Source of the DNA: Flavobacterium chryseum
GTDB lineage: Bacteria > Bacteroidota > Bacteroidia > Flavobacteriales > Flavobacteriaceae
Reading direction: 5' to 3'
Assembly (NCBI RefSeq): GCF_004362015.1
Contig: NZ_SNWW01000005.1
Coordinates: forward strand, 354,075-418,074
Length of the DNA stretch: 64,000 nucleotides
Part shown: in pieces, positions 44,256 through 53,492 of the stretch
How positions within the stretch are numbered: position 1 is the stretch's first letter
Layout: the number at the start of each line of letters is the position of its first letter
The notes under the pieces: generated by a model
What the model saw: the letters and a program-made list of their open reading frames with translations, nothing else
Database searches by the model: none
Told to the model about the DNA's origin: nothing
Translations under genes and position numbers: made by a program

Positions 44256-45488
44256 ATGAAGATTTTAAAATATCTATTCCTACTATCATTATTAACTCTG
44301 GTTGCTCTTACCGTATTTGTTGCTACTCAAAAAGGAATTTTTTCTATTCAGAGAAGCAAGGTGATTAATTCGCCTAGAAGTACTGTTTACAACTATTTAA
44401 ATGACCTTAGAAATTACGAAGATTTTGAATCGTGGTCTGTTGAAGATCCTACTATAAAAATGTATTTTCCGGCCAAAACAATTGGAAATGGAGCTTCCTA
44501 TTCATGGGAAGGTGCCGAAGGAATAGGAAATGCGATTACACTTAAAACAAAAGAAGGTGAAAGCATTGAACAAAAAATGAAATTTGACGGTACTGAAGCT
44601 GATGTTAACTGGACTCTTAAAGATACCTTAGCCGGAAAAACAGTAGTTACCTGGAAAGCAAAAGGAACTATGAGCTTTTTATTTAAAGTTTATACTGCCT
44701 TAAACGGAGGATCTGACAATGTAATTGGAACGATCTATGAAAAAAGTCTTGCGAATATTGACAAAAATTTAGATTTTGAAACAAAAACTTTCGCGGTACA
44801 AGTAAATGGTGTTGTAAAAAAAACAGAAACGCCTTATATCAAACAAACTTTTACAAGTGAAATTGAAAAAGTAAATAAAAACGCAAGAGTTGTAATTCCG
44901 AAACTTATTCATTTTAGTGAAACAAATGGTTTGCAGACCACCGGAAAACCTTTTATAATTTATCACACTTACGATACTGCAAAAGGATTAGCCAAAATTT
45001 CTATTTGTTTACCTATAAACAGATCAATTACAACTAGTTCAGGAAGCGATATTTTATCAGGAAAATTAAATGGTTTTGAAGCTGTAAAAACAACGCTCAC
45101 AGGAGATTACACGCATTCTAAAGAAGCAATTGCAAAAACAACAGCTTTTATAAACAAAGAAAAAATAACGCCTGATTTAAGCTGGTCACATCTTGAAGTA
45201 CTAACGGTTAGTAAATTAGATGTAAAAAGTCCATCAAAATTAGAAACAGAATTTTATTTCCCAACAATACCTAAAGTGGTTCCTGTTGTAGCAGAACCAG
45301 TTTACACATCTGAACCGCAAACGCAGGAATCTGCAACTCAAGCACCGACAACACAAGCACCGACAACGCAAAAGCCTGCAACGCAAAAGCCTGCAACACA
45401 AAAACCAGCAACGCAAAAACCGCCACAACAAAAACCGGCAACTACTACTCCTGCGCCTAAAACTGAGGAAGAACAATCTGAATTCTAA
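44256..45488 (+). CDS. SRPBCC-family protein with a TQKPA-repeat tail
   Basis: 410 residues: an N-terminal membrane segment (YLFLLSLLTLVALTVFVAT), a START/polyketide-cyclase-like (SRPBCC) domain (VINSPRSTVYNYLNDLRNYEDFESW...), a second domain resembling the GyrI effector-binding fold, and a low-complexity C-terminal tail. The tail repeats T-Q-K-P-A five-residue units (45330-45450), probably an extended linker. Ligand unknown. It precedes the sigma factor gene by 65 bases but a separate promoter motif lies between them. Confidence 0.8.
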   Translation: MKILKYLFLLSLLTLVALTVFVATQKGIFSIQRSKVINSPRSTVYNYLNDLRNYEDFESWSVEDPTIKMYFPAKTIGNGASYSWEGAEGIGNAITLKTKEGESIEQKMKFDGTEADVNWTLKDTLAGKTVVTWKAKGTMSFLFKVYTALNGGSDNVIGTIYEKSLANIDKNLDFETKTFAVQVNGVVKKTETPYIKQTFTSEIEKVNKNARVVIPKLIHFSETNGLQTTGKPFIIYHTYDTAKGLAKISICLPINRSITTSSGSDILSGKLNGFEAVKTTLTGDYTHSKEAIAKTTAFINKEKITPDLSWSHLEVLTVSKLDVKSPSKLETEFYFPTIPKVVPVVAEPVYTSEPQTQESATQAPTTQAPTTQKPATQKPATQKPATQKPPQQKPATTTPAPKTEEEQSEF

Positions 45489-45505
45489 AAATAATTCAGT
45501 GAAGA

Positions 45506-45525
45506 TTAAACCTTTTGTCGTAAAT
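45506..45525 (+). promoter_or_regulatory. Candidate autoregulated ECF promoter motif, copy 1
   Basis: ATTAAACCTTTTGTCGTAAA, 29 bases before the sigma factor start. 18 of 20 bases recur at 46092-46111 before the anti-sigma gene. AACCTTTT is reminiscent of an ECF -35 box. Confidence 0.45.
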
Positions 45526-45553
45526 TCATTCTAACTAAGATAAATGAAAAAGG

Positions 45554-46096
45554 TTGACAGACGAGAAGGAATTTATAGCACAATTATTAGATCCTAAAAC
45601 GCAAAACACGGCGTTTCAAAAACTCTTGTCCGATTATCAAAAACCGTTATATTCTCATATTCGAAATATTGTTTTGAATCATGATGATGCCGATGATGTT
45701 TTACAAAACACTTTTATAAAAGTATTTCAGTATTTAAAAAACTTTAAAGGAGAAAGTAAAATTTTTTCCTGGATGTATCGCATTGCAACAAATGAAGCTT
45801 TGACTTTTTTGAATCAAAAAGCAAAATTAAACGGAGTAACATCTGAAGCTCTGCAAAATAAAACCATTGATAATCTTAAGGCTGATGTTTATTTTGATGG
45901 AGATGAAATTCAGATTAAACTCCAAAAAGCGATTGTAACATTACCGGAAAAGCAACAACTGGTTTTTAAAATGAAGTATTTTCAAGAACTAAAATATGAA
46001 GAAATTGCAGAGATTCTGGGAACTTCTGTAGGCGCTTTGAAAGCATCTTATCATCATGCGGTAAAAAAAATTGAATTATATGTTACTTCAAATTAA
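45554..46096 (+). CDS. ECF-type RNA polymerase sigma factor
   Basis: 180 residues. Region 2 reads LYSHIRNIVLNHDDADDVLQNTFIKVFQYLKNFKG...FSWMYRIATNEALTFL. Region 4 reads LPEKQQLVFKMKYFQELKYEEIAEILGTSVGALKASYHHAVKKI. The only in-frame initiator is TTG 45554: an upstream TGA lies three codons before it, and ATG 45544 is in another frame. This gives a non-AUG start. An operon follows with an anti-sigma-like membrane protein and a Spy-like exported protein, so it probably answers envelope stress. Confidence 0.9.
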   Translation: MTDEKEFIAQLLDPKTQNTAFQKLLSDYQKPLYSHIRNIVLNHDDADDVLQNTFIKVFQYLKNFKGESKIFSWMYRIATNEALTFLNQKAKLNGVTSEALQNKTIDNLKADVYFDGDEIQIKLQKAIVTLPEKQQLVFKMKYFQELKYEEIAEILGTSVGALKASYHHAVKKIELYVTSN

Positions 46097-46111
46097 ACCT
46101 TTTGTTATAAA
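46092..46111 (+). promoter_or_regulatory. Candidate ECF promoter motif, copy 2
   Basis: ATTAAACCTTTTGTTATAAA overlaps the sigma factor stop codon and lies 18 bases before the anti-sigma gene. It matches copy 1 at 18 of 20 bases. Confidence 0.4.
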
Positions 46112-46129
46112 ACATATCTTATAAACATT

Positions 46130-46543
46130 ATGAAAGCATTTAAACTAGAAAACGAACCGAAAATTACAACTGGATTTAAAACTCCGGACCATTACTTTGA
46201 TAATTTTTCGAAAAAAGTTCTACAGCAAATTAATGAAACAGAAGTAAAAGTAATTCCGCTTTACAAACGTAAAAAGGTTCTTACCATGCTTGTTGCTGCA
46301 CTTGTTGTTATTGCTTTAATGATTCCGATTGTAAACAATTACAACAACACTTCAAAAGATCTTGACGAAGCTACTTTGGAGACTTATTTATCATATCAGT
46401 CTAATTTGAACCAATATGATTTAATTAAAGAACTGGACACAAAAGATATTGACAAACTCAACAAAAGTGTTGCTCTTGAGCAGGAAACTTTAGAGGACAT
46501 TTTATCTTCGAGCCCGAATATTGAAAATTTAATTTCAGAATAA
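46130..46543 (+). CDS. Putative anti-sigma factor (single-pass membrane protein)
   Basis: 137 residues: a cytosolic N-terminal part of about 45 residues (FKTPDHYFDNFSKKVLQQI), a transmembrane segment (VLTMLVAALVVIALMIPIV) and a periplasmic acidic helix-rich tail. Its position 33 bases after the sigma factor gene and its topology suit a sigma-binding membrane regulator. No zinc anti-sigma motif is seen, so the assignment rests mainly on context. Confidence 0.7.
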   Translation: MKAFKLENEPKITTGFKTPDHYFDNFSKKVLQQINETEVKVIPLYKRKKVLTMLVAALVVIALMIPIVNNYNNTSKDLDEATLETYLSYQSNLNQYDLIKELDTKDIDKLNKSVALEQETLEDILSSSPNIENLISE

Positions 46544-46559
46544 AATAAAAACTTAAAAG

Positions 46560-47021
46560 ATGAAAATCAAAAACATACTTCCGATATTACTGTTTTTAGT
46601 TTCTTTTTCATTTTACGCACAAAGTGATAAAACAGATGAAAAACGCGAAAAAATTAAGGCCTATAAAGTTTCTTTCTTAACTACTGAATTGGAACTTACT
46701 TCTACAGAAGCAGAAAAATTCTGGCCTATTTACAATGCATATGATGACAAACAATTTGAATTGCGTCATGATAAAATGAAAACGTACTTACGCAAATTAG
46801 ACGATGATAATATCGCTTCTCTTTCAGAAAAAGAGGCATGTACATTATTATCTCAAATTGAAAGTACTGATAAAGAATTATATCTGTTGAAAGAAAAATA
46901 TATGGCTAACATCAAAAAAGTACTTTCGGCAAAAAAAATATTGAAGCTTAAAAAATCTGAAGATGATTTTAATCGAAAATTGTTAAAACAATATAGAGAC
47001 AAAGCTACAGCAAAGAACTAA
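46560..47021 (+). CDS. Spy/CpxP-like exported helical protein
   Basis: 153 residues with a signal peptide (cleaved after FSFYAQ), then a helical, highly charged protein with LELTSTEAEKFWPIYNAYDDK repeated in style further on (L-T-x-x-E-A-E-K pattern). This resembles periplasmic Spy/CpxP-like sensors. Third gene of the sigma operon, 16 bases after the anti-sigma gene; it may sense envelope damage or act as a chaperone. Confidence 0.75.
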   Translation: MKIKNILPILLFLVSFSFYAQSDKTDEKREKIKAYKVSFLTTELELTSTEAEKFWPIYNAYDDKQFELRHDKMKTYLRKLDDDNIASLSEKEACTLLSQIESTDKELYLLKEKYMANIKKVLSAKKILKLKKSEDDFNRKLLKQYRDKATAKN

Positions 47022-47094
47022 GATTACAAAGAAACAACAGCGACAGGAACCCTATATAATAATACTTACTTTATTATTTAGGGTTCTTGTTATT

Positions 47095-48156
47095 TTATTT
47101 AAAATTGAGTCGAACCATTTTATTAAATCCGGCTGCAATTGCAGTGTTTCTATTTAAAAAACGAATCGTAAAATATTTGGTATCAGTAGACAATTGCGTC
47201 CAGTTTTGTCCGCCATTTTGAGAGTATTGAATACCTTCAGAACCAACACAAATAATTTCTTTACCATTTCCTCCCGGAACATATTGTACACAAGACGCAT
47301 ATCCAAATCCCAGATCCTGACCTATTAACTCCCAGGTTTTTCCACCATCAATTGTAAAAGCTTTATTGCCTGATTTTTTATTTGGAAGATCATAATCGCC
47401 ACCCGCAATAAATCCGCGTTTAGAATCGTAAAAATCAGCCGTATAAATACCAGTCATTGTTTTTCCCTGAACAATCGGAGTTTCAACTACTTTCCAGGTT
47501 TTTGCTTTATCCGGAGAATAAAAAACACGTGCTTTTTTTCCGCCGGAAACCAGCCACGTATCATCTCCTTGTATCACTATATTGGTATTACTGGCTGCAA
47601 ACGCAGATTCGCCAATTGCATTTGTTGGTAATTTATCAGATAATAATTTTGTCCACGTTTCTCCCCCATCTCGAGTTACAATTATCGAAAAAGTATCTTC
47701 TGTTGGGTCGCCAATTGCTATTCCTTCTTTCTCATTCCAGAATTGCATACTGTCGTAAAAAACTTTTGCATTGACTTCTTTATAAACTAACTTAAATTTG
47801 TTGTCTTTTTTTGAAACGGAATAAAGTAAAGCCGGATTTGCTACACTCAGTAAAAAAATATTTTTTGAATTTTGAGCTATACTTCTAAATTCTAACTTAA
47901 GTGTATCTTTATAGATATGTTCTTCGAATTTTTCTTTTTTATCAAGGTCATAATAACCGAAACGGGAATTATCACCTCCGTACCAAACTTTATTTTTATC
48001 AATTACAATAGCCCGAATGCTAATTTTATCCTGAAACAAAGTATCAATCGTCATTGATGTAAAGCCACCAAAAAACGTTTGTTTATTGTTGTAATTCGCT
48101 GTTTTAAAAGACATTAAAAAAAGGAATACACCACAAAATAAAATTACTTTTTTCAT
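47095..48156 (-). CDS. Exported BNR-repeat beta-propeller protein
   Basis: 353 residues with a signal peptide. Asp-box units recur: SIIVTRDGGETWTKL, VFYSPDKAKTWKVV, AFTIDGGKTWELI and QYSQNGGQNWTQL, as in Ycf48/sialidase-like propellers. Close relatives are sometimes labelled oxidoreductase, but no cofactor motif is visible, so I keep only the fold. Single gene convergent with the sigma operon. Confidence 0.8.
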   Translation of the reverse strand: MKKVILFCGVFLFLMSFKTANYNNKQTFFGGFTSMTIDTLFQDKISIRAIVIDKNKVWYGGDNSRFGYYDLDKKEKFEEHIYKDTLKLEFRSIAQNSKNIFLLSVANPALLYSVSKKDNKFKLVYKEVNAKVFYDSMQFWNEKEGIAIGDPTEDTFSIIVTRDGGETWTKLLSDKLPTNAIGESAFAASNTNIVIQGDDTWLVSGGKKARVFYSPDKAKTWKVVETPIVQGKTMTGIYTADFYDSKRGFIAGGDYDLPNKKSGNKAFTIDGGKTWELIGQDLGFGYASCVQYVPGGNGKEIICVGSEGIQYSQNGGQNWTQLSTDTKYFTIRFLNRNTAIAAGFNKMVRLNFK

Positions 48157-48390
48157 ACTGATTAAAATTTATCTGATGCTAAAATACAATTATTTCTAAG
48201 ATCTCAAATATGTTTTACTTTTTTTGATTAATAATAATTTTTATGTTCATTTTTTGTCAAATTATAATTACAATTCATTACCTAAATTTTAAATCATTGA
48301 AAACAAGATAATTACATTACACGGACTTAAAAGTTGAATTTATGGCACAGTAATTGGATATCTCACAATACTAATCTAATATGATTTACG

Positions 48391-49710
48391 ATGAAAACTA
48401 ATATAATTTTAATAGCACTTTTAGCAATAGGATTAACTTCTTGTGGTGCACAAAGCCAAACTACTGTTTACGCAAAAAACTCAGATATAAGCGATAATTT
48501 AGATCTTAGAGCCGTTGCTTCTATGTTTGGTGAATCAGCCAATCTTCAGGATTTTGAAAGACGATTGAATGACCCAAAATATCAAATTTCAAATCTGGAT
48601 TTAAACGGAGATGATGAAGTTGATTATTTACGTGTAATAGAATCTGTAGAAGACAGAACTCACGTTGTAATTATTCAGGCTGTACTTGACAAAGATGTTT
48701 TTCAGGATATTGCCACAATCGATGTTGAACGTGATAACTCAAATAAAGTTGTTGTTCAGGTTGTTGGTAACAGTTATTTATATGGGGATAATTACATTTA
48801 TGAGCCTGTATATAGCGTACCTCCGGTAATTTACACTTCATTCTGGGTAACCAATTACAGACCTTATTATTCAACTTGGGGTTGGAATTATTATCCAACA
48901 TATTACACAGCGTGGAATCCTTACCCAGTTTACAGATACAGAAACAATGTTAATGTGTATATAAATGTAAACAATCATTACAACTATGTTAATACTCGTA
49001 GAAGCTACAGAGCTCCGGCGATATATCAAACAAGACGTACTTATGGTTACGAAAAAATGCGTCCGAACAACAGTTTTGCACAAAGACATTCTAATGTAAA
49101 TAACAGATATGAATTAGATCAAAGACGTGTAGCAAGTAGAGAGGCAAACAGAAGCAACCCTAATTACACTAACAGATCAAATGCCGGAAGAACTAATAGT
49201 TCTGACAACAGAGGAACAAACAGAAATTATACTGAAAACAGAACAAACGCTGATAGAAATTCTAATACAAACAGAGTATATACTAACAGAGACAATTCTA
49301 ATTCTTCAAATAATCCTGTAAGAGTTGAAAATGGTTCAAGAGGAAATGCTGAAAACAGAACGTATACTTCAAGAGGAAATACTGAAAACAGAGCATCAAC
49401 TCCAACTCAAAGAACTGAAGCTCCAAGAAGTAATTCTGAAAACAGACCAACTCAAACACAAAGAACTGAAACTCCGAGAAGCTATTCTGAAAACAGACCT
49501 ACTCAAACGCAAAGAACTGAAACGCCAAGAAGTTATTCTGAAAACAGAGGAACATCGAGATCTTCACAAGGACAAAGTTCTCAGAATCAGCAACGTTCTG
49601 AAGCTCCCAGAGCAATTCAGCAATCAAGAAGCAGCCAGCCGCAACAAAGCAGCCAGCCGCAAAGAGAAAGCGGATCAAGCTCAAGAGGCGGTGGCGGAAG
49701 AAGAGGTTAA
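48391..49710 (+). CDS. Lipoprotein with Asn/Arg/Ser-rich repeat tail, unknown
   Basis: 439 residues. The lipoprotein signal ends at LTSC (Cys18). A folded part to about residue 125 includes DLNGDDEVDYLRVIE, a calcium-like loop, and VVQVVGNSYLYGD. A Tyr/Trp/Pro-rich stretch follows (about 135-180). The second half is low complexity, rich in Asn, Arg, Ser and Thr, with near-identical 17-residue units containing TQTQRTETPRSYSENRP (49430-49560). It is probably surface-attached and disordered. No family function is known. Terminator follows. Confidence 0.75.
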   Translation: MKTNIILIALLAIGLTSCGAQSQTTVYAKNSDISDNLDLRAVASMFGESANLQDFERRLNDPKYQISNLDLNGDDEVDYLRVIESVEDRTHVVIIQAVLDKDVFQDIATIDVERDNSNKVVVQVVGNSYLYGDNYIYEPVYSVPPVIYTSFWVTNYRPYYSTWGWNYYPTYYTAWNPYPVYRYRNNVNVYINVNNHYNYVNTRRSYRAPAIYQTRRTYGYEKMRPNNSFAQRHSNVNNRYELDQRRVASREANRSNPNYTNRSNAGRTNSSDNRGTNRNYTENRTNADRNSNTNRVYTNRDNSNSSNNPVRVENGSRGNAENRTYTSRGNTENRASTPTQRTEAPRSNSENRPTQTQRTETPRSYSENRPTQTQRTETPRSYSENRGTSRSSQGQSSQNQQRSEAPRAIQQSRSSQPQQSSQPQRESGSSSRGGGGRRG

Positions 49711-49737
49711 TAAAATTATAATTCTATAATAAAAATT

Positions 49738-49770
49738 AAAGCACAATTTGGGGATTGTGCTTTTTTTTAT
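49738..49770 (+). terminator. Terminator after the repeat-tail lipoprotein gene
   Basis: AAAGCACAAT/ATTGTGCTTT, a 10-bp stem with a 6-base loop, then eight T. Confidence 0.9.
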
Positions 49771-49784
49771 CTTTTTAATTATAA

Positions 49785-49817
49785 TTGATGCTATTTTGTT
49801 TTAAAACAGTAAATTTG
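49785..49817 (+). promoter_or_regulatory. kup promoter
   Basis: TTG (49785-49787), a 22-base spacer and TAAATTTG (49810-49817). Transcription would start near 49824, supporting ATG 49842 as the start. Confidence 0.55.
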
Positions 49818-49841
49818 CAACCGTCTTTTATAAAAATATAC

Positions 49842-51815
49842 ATGAGCGCAGCGCATAAAAACTTACACAGTAAGTTGTCTATTGGAGGTTTATTAATCAC
49901 ACTAGGAATTATTTATGGAGATATTGGTACTTCTCCATTATATGTAATGAAAGCCATACTTGGCGATCACCCTATAAATGCTGACATTGTATTGGGAGGT
50001 ATTTCATGTGTCTTCTGGACATTGACTTTGCAAACCACTATTAAATATGTCCTTATTACTTTAAGTGCTGATAATCATGGTGAAGGTGGGATTTTTGCTC
50101 TTTATGCCTTAGTCAAAAAAACAAAGATTCAGTGGCTTATTGTGCCCGCCATTATTGGGGGTAGTGCTTTACTTGCCGATGGAATTATAACCCCGCCTAT
50201 TTCTATTTCATCTGCTGTAGAAGGAATCAGGGCTTTCTATCCGCAAATGCAAACGAGTACCATTATATCGATTGTAATTGGGATTTTATTTGTTTTATTT
50301 ACCATTCAACAATTTGGAACCAAGCTCGTTGGTAAGTTTTTCGCACCAATGATGCTAATCTGGTTTGCCATGCTTGGAACTTTGGGAATTATTCAGATTG
50401 CACAATTTCCTGAAGTTATAAAAGCCATAAACCCTTATTATGCTTATCATTTATTAAGAATTCATCCTGACGGATTTTTTGTTTTAGGATTTGTATTCTT
50501 ATGTACTACAGGTGCTGAAGCTTTATACTCTGACATGGGACACTGTGGAAGAAAAAATATCAGAATCAGTTGGATTTTTGTAAAAACAACTTTGGTCTTA
50601 AATTATTTTGGCCAGGCTGCTTTTTTAATTCACCAGGAAGGTAAAACATTACACGATTTAGGTGGAGAAAATGGAAATCCATTCTACCTGATTATGCCGC
50701 ATTGGTTTTTACCATTCGGAATTGTTGTAGCAACTTTAGCGGCAGTAATTGCTTCCCAAGCGCTTATTAGTGGATCATTTACATTGATAAACGAAGCCAT
50801 GCGATTGAATTTCTGGCCGAAAGTAAAAATCAAATATCCTACTGAAGTAAAAGGACAATTATATATTCCGTCAATCAACTGGTTATTGTTTTTTGGTTGT
50901 GTAGGTATTGTATTGCATTTTGAAAAATCAGGAAATATGGAACATGCGTATGGTCTTGCTATTATTCTGTGCATGATCATGACGACTATTTTACTGAATT
51001 ATTACCTAATCATGAAACGTGTAAAACTGTATTTCATGGTTCCGTTAATCACCACTTATTTAGTAATTGAGTTTAGTTTTCTTTTCGCAAATATTACCAA
51101 ATTCGCCGAAGGTGGTTATGTTACTTTAATCATTGCAACGCTCCTTATTTCTATCATGACAATTTGGTACCTTGCTAAGAAAATCAATAAAAATTACACC
51201 AAAATCATAAAAATCGATGATTATAAAAAGGTGTTAATGGAGTTAAGCGAAGATTTATCGATACCAAAATACGCAACGCATTTAGTTTATATGACCAATG
51301 CTAATCGTGTAGATGAATTAGAGCAAAAAGTAATGTATTCTATTTTGCAAAAACGTCCAAAAAGAGCTGATATTTATTGGTTTGTACACGTTAATATCCT
51401 GACTGAACCTTATAAAACACAATATAAAGTAACTGAAATTGCGAAGGATGATATTTACAGAATCGATTTTAATCTAGGCTTTAGAGAACCTACAAAAATC
51501 AATTTGATGTTTAGAGAAGTAATTCGTGATATGGTAAAAAGAGGTGAAGTTGATATTACAAGCCGTTACGAATCATTAAACAAAAACAATATTATTGGTG
51601 ACTTTAAATTTGTATTGTCTGAGAAGTTTTTATCAAATGACAATGATTTAAGATGGCACGAAAATATTATCATGAACTCTTATTTCTTTATCAAGAAACT
51701 AAGTTTGTCTGAAGAAAGAGCTTTTGGTTTAGACAGCAGTTCTGTAAAAATAGAGAAATTCCCAATGGTGCTTCATGCTCCTGAAAATATTGGATTAACG
51801 CGAATTATCAAATAA
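49842..51815 (+). CDS. kup: Kup-type potassium uptake protein
   Basis: Proton-coupled potassium importer in the inner membrane. 657 residues, close to E. coli Kup (622). It opens with the family signature SIGGLLITLGIIYGDIGTSPLYVMKA, has about 12 hydrophobic segments (motifs NHGEGGIFALYAL and LADGIITPPISI) and ends in a cytosolic domain of about 200 residues. The frame extends 57 bases upstream but the promoter lies inside that extension. Single gene between a promoter and a terminator. Confidence 0.95.
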   Translation: MSAAHKNLHSKLSIGGLLITLGIIYGDIGTSPLYVMKAILGDHPINADIVLGGISCVFWTLTLQTTIKYVLITLSADNHGEGGIFALYALVKKTKIQWLIVPAIIGGSALLADGIITPPISISSAVEGIRAFYPQMQTSTIISIVIGILFVLFTIQQFGTKLVGKFFAPMMLIWFAMLGTLGIIQIAQFPEVIKAINPYYAYHLLRIHPDGFFVLGFVFLCTTGAEALYSDMGHCGRKNIRISWIFVKTTLVLNYFGQAAFLIHQEGKTLHDLGGENGNPFYLIMPHWFLPFGIVVATLAAVIASQALISGSFTLINEAMRLNFWPKVKIKYPTEVKGQLYIPSINWLLFFGCVGIVLHFEKSGNMEHAYGLAIILCMIMTTILLNYYLIMKRVKLYFMVPLITTYLVIEFSFLFANITKFAEGGYVTLIIATLLISIMTIWYLAKKINKNYTKIIKIDDYKKVLMELSEDLSIPKYATHLVYMTNANRVDELEQKVMYSILQKRPKRADIYWFVHVNILTEPYKTQYKVTEIAKDDIYRIDFNLGFREPTKINLMFREVIRDMVKRGEVDITSRYESLNKNNIIGDFKFVLSEKFLSNDNDLRWHENIIMNSYFFIKKLSLSEERAFGLDSSSVKIEKFPMVLHAPENIGLTRIIK

Positions 51816-51837
51816 ATCGCATTCCAACATCAATTCA

Positions 51838-51872
51838 AAAACACTCTTTTATTCTTATTAGAGTGTTTTTTT
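51838..51872 (+). terminator. kup terminator
   Basis: AAAACACTCT pairs with AGAGTGTTTT around an AT loop, followed by a T-run. Confidence 0.8.
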
Positions 51873-51935
51873 TCTTTTAAATGAAAGTCAAAATAACAAT
51901 CAAAATTAAAAATTTAACTTTCAATCAATTAATAG

Positions 51936-51943
51936 TACCTTTG
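51936..51943 (+). promoter_or_regulatory. -7 element of the rsmB-like gene
   Basis: TACCTTTG, an exact TAnnTTTG match 17 bases before the ATG at 51961. Confidence 0.5.
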
Positions 51944-51960
51944 CAACTCAAATATTTAAA

Positions 51961-53175
51961 ATGAGATTACACAGAAATTTAGTTTATACTACCATCGATT
52001 CTTTGAATGCAATTTTCAATGAAGGAGAATATGCCGACAAAGTGGTAGCTAGAGCCTTAAAAAAAGACAAACGTTGGGGAAGTTCTGACAGGAAGTTTGT
52101 TGCTGAAACCATATACGAAATTGTTCGTTGGAAACGATTATATGCTGAAATTGCCGAAGTAAAAGAGCCTTTCGACAGAGAGAATTTATGGAGAATGTTC
52201 GCAGTTTGGGCTGTTTTAAGAGGATACCCAATTCCGGATTGGAAACAATTAGAAGGAACTCCTGAAAGAAAAATAAAAGGACGTTTTGATGAACTTTCTA
52301 AAATAAGAGCTTTAAAAGAATCTATTCCGGACTGGATGGATGAATTGGGCGTTAAAGAATTAGGAGAAAAAGTTTGGTCTACAGAAATTGCAGCACAAAA
52401 CCAGCCTGCTAAAGTTATTTTAAGAACAAATACGCTAAAAGGAACGAAAGAAAACCTGAGAAACACGTTGATGGATTTGAATATCGAAACAGAATATTTA
52501 AAAGATCAGCCTGAAGCTTTAGTTTTGAAAGAAAGAGCAAATGTATTTTTGACTGACGCTTTTAAACAAGGTCTTTTTGAGGTTCAGGATGCAAACTCAC
52601 AATTGGTTGCCGGTTTTCTTGATGTAAAACCTGGAATGCGTGTTGTAGATACCTGCGCCGGAGCTGGTGGAAAAACGTTGCACATTGCTTCTTTAATGGA
52701 AAATAAAGGACAACTGATTGCAATGGATTTGTACGAAAGCAAATTGAAACAATTGAAATTAAGAGCAAAAAGAAATGGCGCTTTTAATATTGAATATCGT
52801 ATTATTGACACTACAAAAGTGATCAAAAAATTACACGAAAGAGCAGACCGAGTTTTAATTGATGCACCTTGCAGCGGTTTAGGCGTTTTGAAAAGAAATC
52901 CTGATGCTAAATGGAAATTACAACCGGAGTTTATCGACAACATTCGTAAAGTTCAGGCTGAAGTTTTAGAAAGCTATTCTAAAATTGTAAAACCGGGCGG
53001 AAAATTAGTTTACGCAACATGTTCTGTTTTACCTTCGGAAAATCAGGAACAAGTAGAGAAATTCTTAAAAACAGAAATCGGACAGCAGTTTACGTTTGTA
53101 AAAGATCGTAAAATTCTAGCTTCAGAATCTGGTTTTGACGGATTTTATATGGCATTAATGGAGCGTAAAGAATAA
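51961..53175 (+). CDS. RsmB/NOP-family RNA cytosine-5 methyltransferase
   Basis: Probably methylates a cytosine of 16S rRNA. 404 residues: an N-terminal helical NusB-like/RNA-binding part, then the methyltransferase. The SAM motif is VVDTCAGAGGKTLHIA, with DAPCSGLGVLKRNPDAKW (Cys304) and ATCSVLPSENQEQV (catalytic Cys354) as the two-cysteine signature. Target position unproven; some relatives modify tRNA. Single gene with a strong hairpin after it. Confidence 0.9.
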   Translation: MRLHRNLVYTTIDSLNAIFNEGEYADKVVARALKKDKRWGSSDRKFVAETIYEIVRWKRLYAEIAEVKEPFDRENLWRMFAVWAVLRGYPIPDWKQLEGTPERKIKGRFDELSKIRALKESIPDWMDELGVKELGEKVWSTEIAAQNQPAKVILRTNTLKGTKENLRNTLMDLNIETEYLKDQPEALVLKERANVFLTDAFKQGLFEVQDANSQLVAGFLDVKPGMRVVDTCAGAGGKTLHIASLMENKGQLIAMDLYESKLKQLKLRAKRNGAFNIEYRIIDTTKVIKKLHERADRVLIDAPCSGLGVLKRNPDAKWKLQPEFIDNIRKVQAEVLESYSKIVKPGGKLVYATCSVLPSENQEQVEKFLKTEIGQQFTFVKDRKILASESGFDGFYMALMERKE

Positions 53176-53199
53176 AAATATTTAAATTTCAAAATTTCA

Positions 53200-53243
53200 A
53201 AATCCCAAATTCCAATTTACTTATTGGAATTTGGGATTTCTTT
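53200..53243 (+). terminator. Hairpin terminator of the TTCCAAT type
   Basis: A perfect 17-bp stem has arms at 53200-53216 and 53223-53239 around a 6-base loop, then TTCTTTTG. A related hairpin lies after the receptor gene at 58600-58663. Confidence 0.75.
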
Positions 53244-53265
53244 TGTTCATTTATTATATATAGTC

Positions 53266-53462
53266 CCTACGGAACACATTAGTAATGCTATATATGTTTT
53301 TTTACCAAAATTTCACTCCTAACGGAGTATTTTGTGAGGAAATATTCTTTCAATATAAAACGCCTAAGTAAATATCTCGTAGAGATTTTATATTGGTAAC
53401 AAAGAAAATCTTACGACGAATATTTGTTCCGTAGGAACTACATTTCAACATTGCTAATATTT
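53266..53462. repeat. Palindromic intergenic repeat with CCTACGGAACA/TGTTCCGTAGG ends
   Basis: The outer arms around 53274 and 53427 pair. Inside are the small palindrome CTCCTAACGGAG and AATATAAAAC/TTTTATATTG-like arms near 53353 and 53387. It resembles the CCTAACGGAG/CCGTAGG class of Bacteroidota repeats. No gene is seen in 53176-53492. Confidence 0.6.
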
Positions 53463-53492
53463 AAAAGAACTTATATCACTTATATGGTTCTA

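Noticed and set aside
45240..45476. Cys/Arg-rich minus-strand frame
   Set aside because: It is the antisense of the TQKPA repeat tail of the SRPBCC gene.
45544..45597. Alternative ATG start for the sigma factor
   Set aside because: ATG 45544 is in a different frame and reaches a stop after 17 codons.
49325..49729. 134-residue frame rich in Leu/Glu/Lys
   Set aside because: It is an alternate-frame shadow of the tandem repeats in the lipoprotein gene at 48391-49710.
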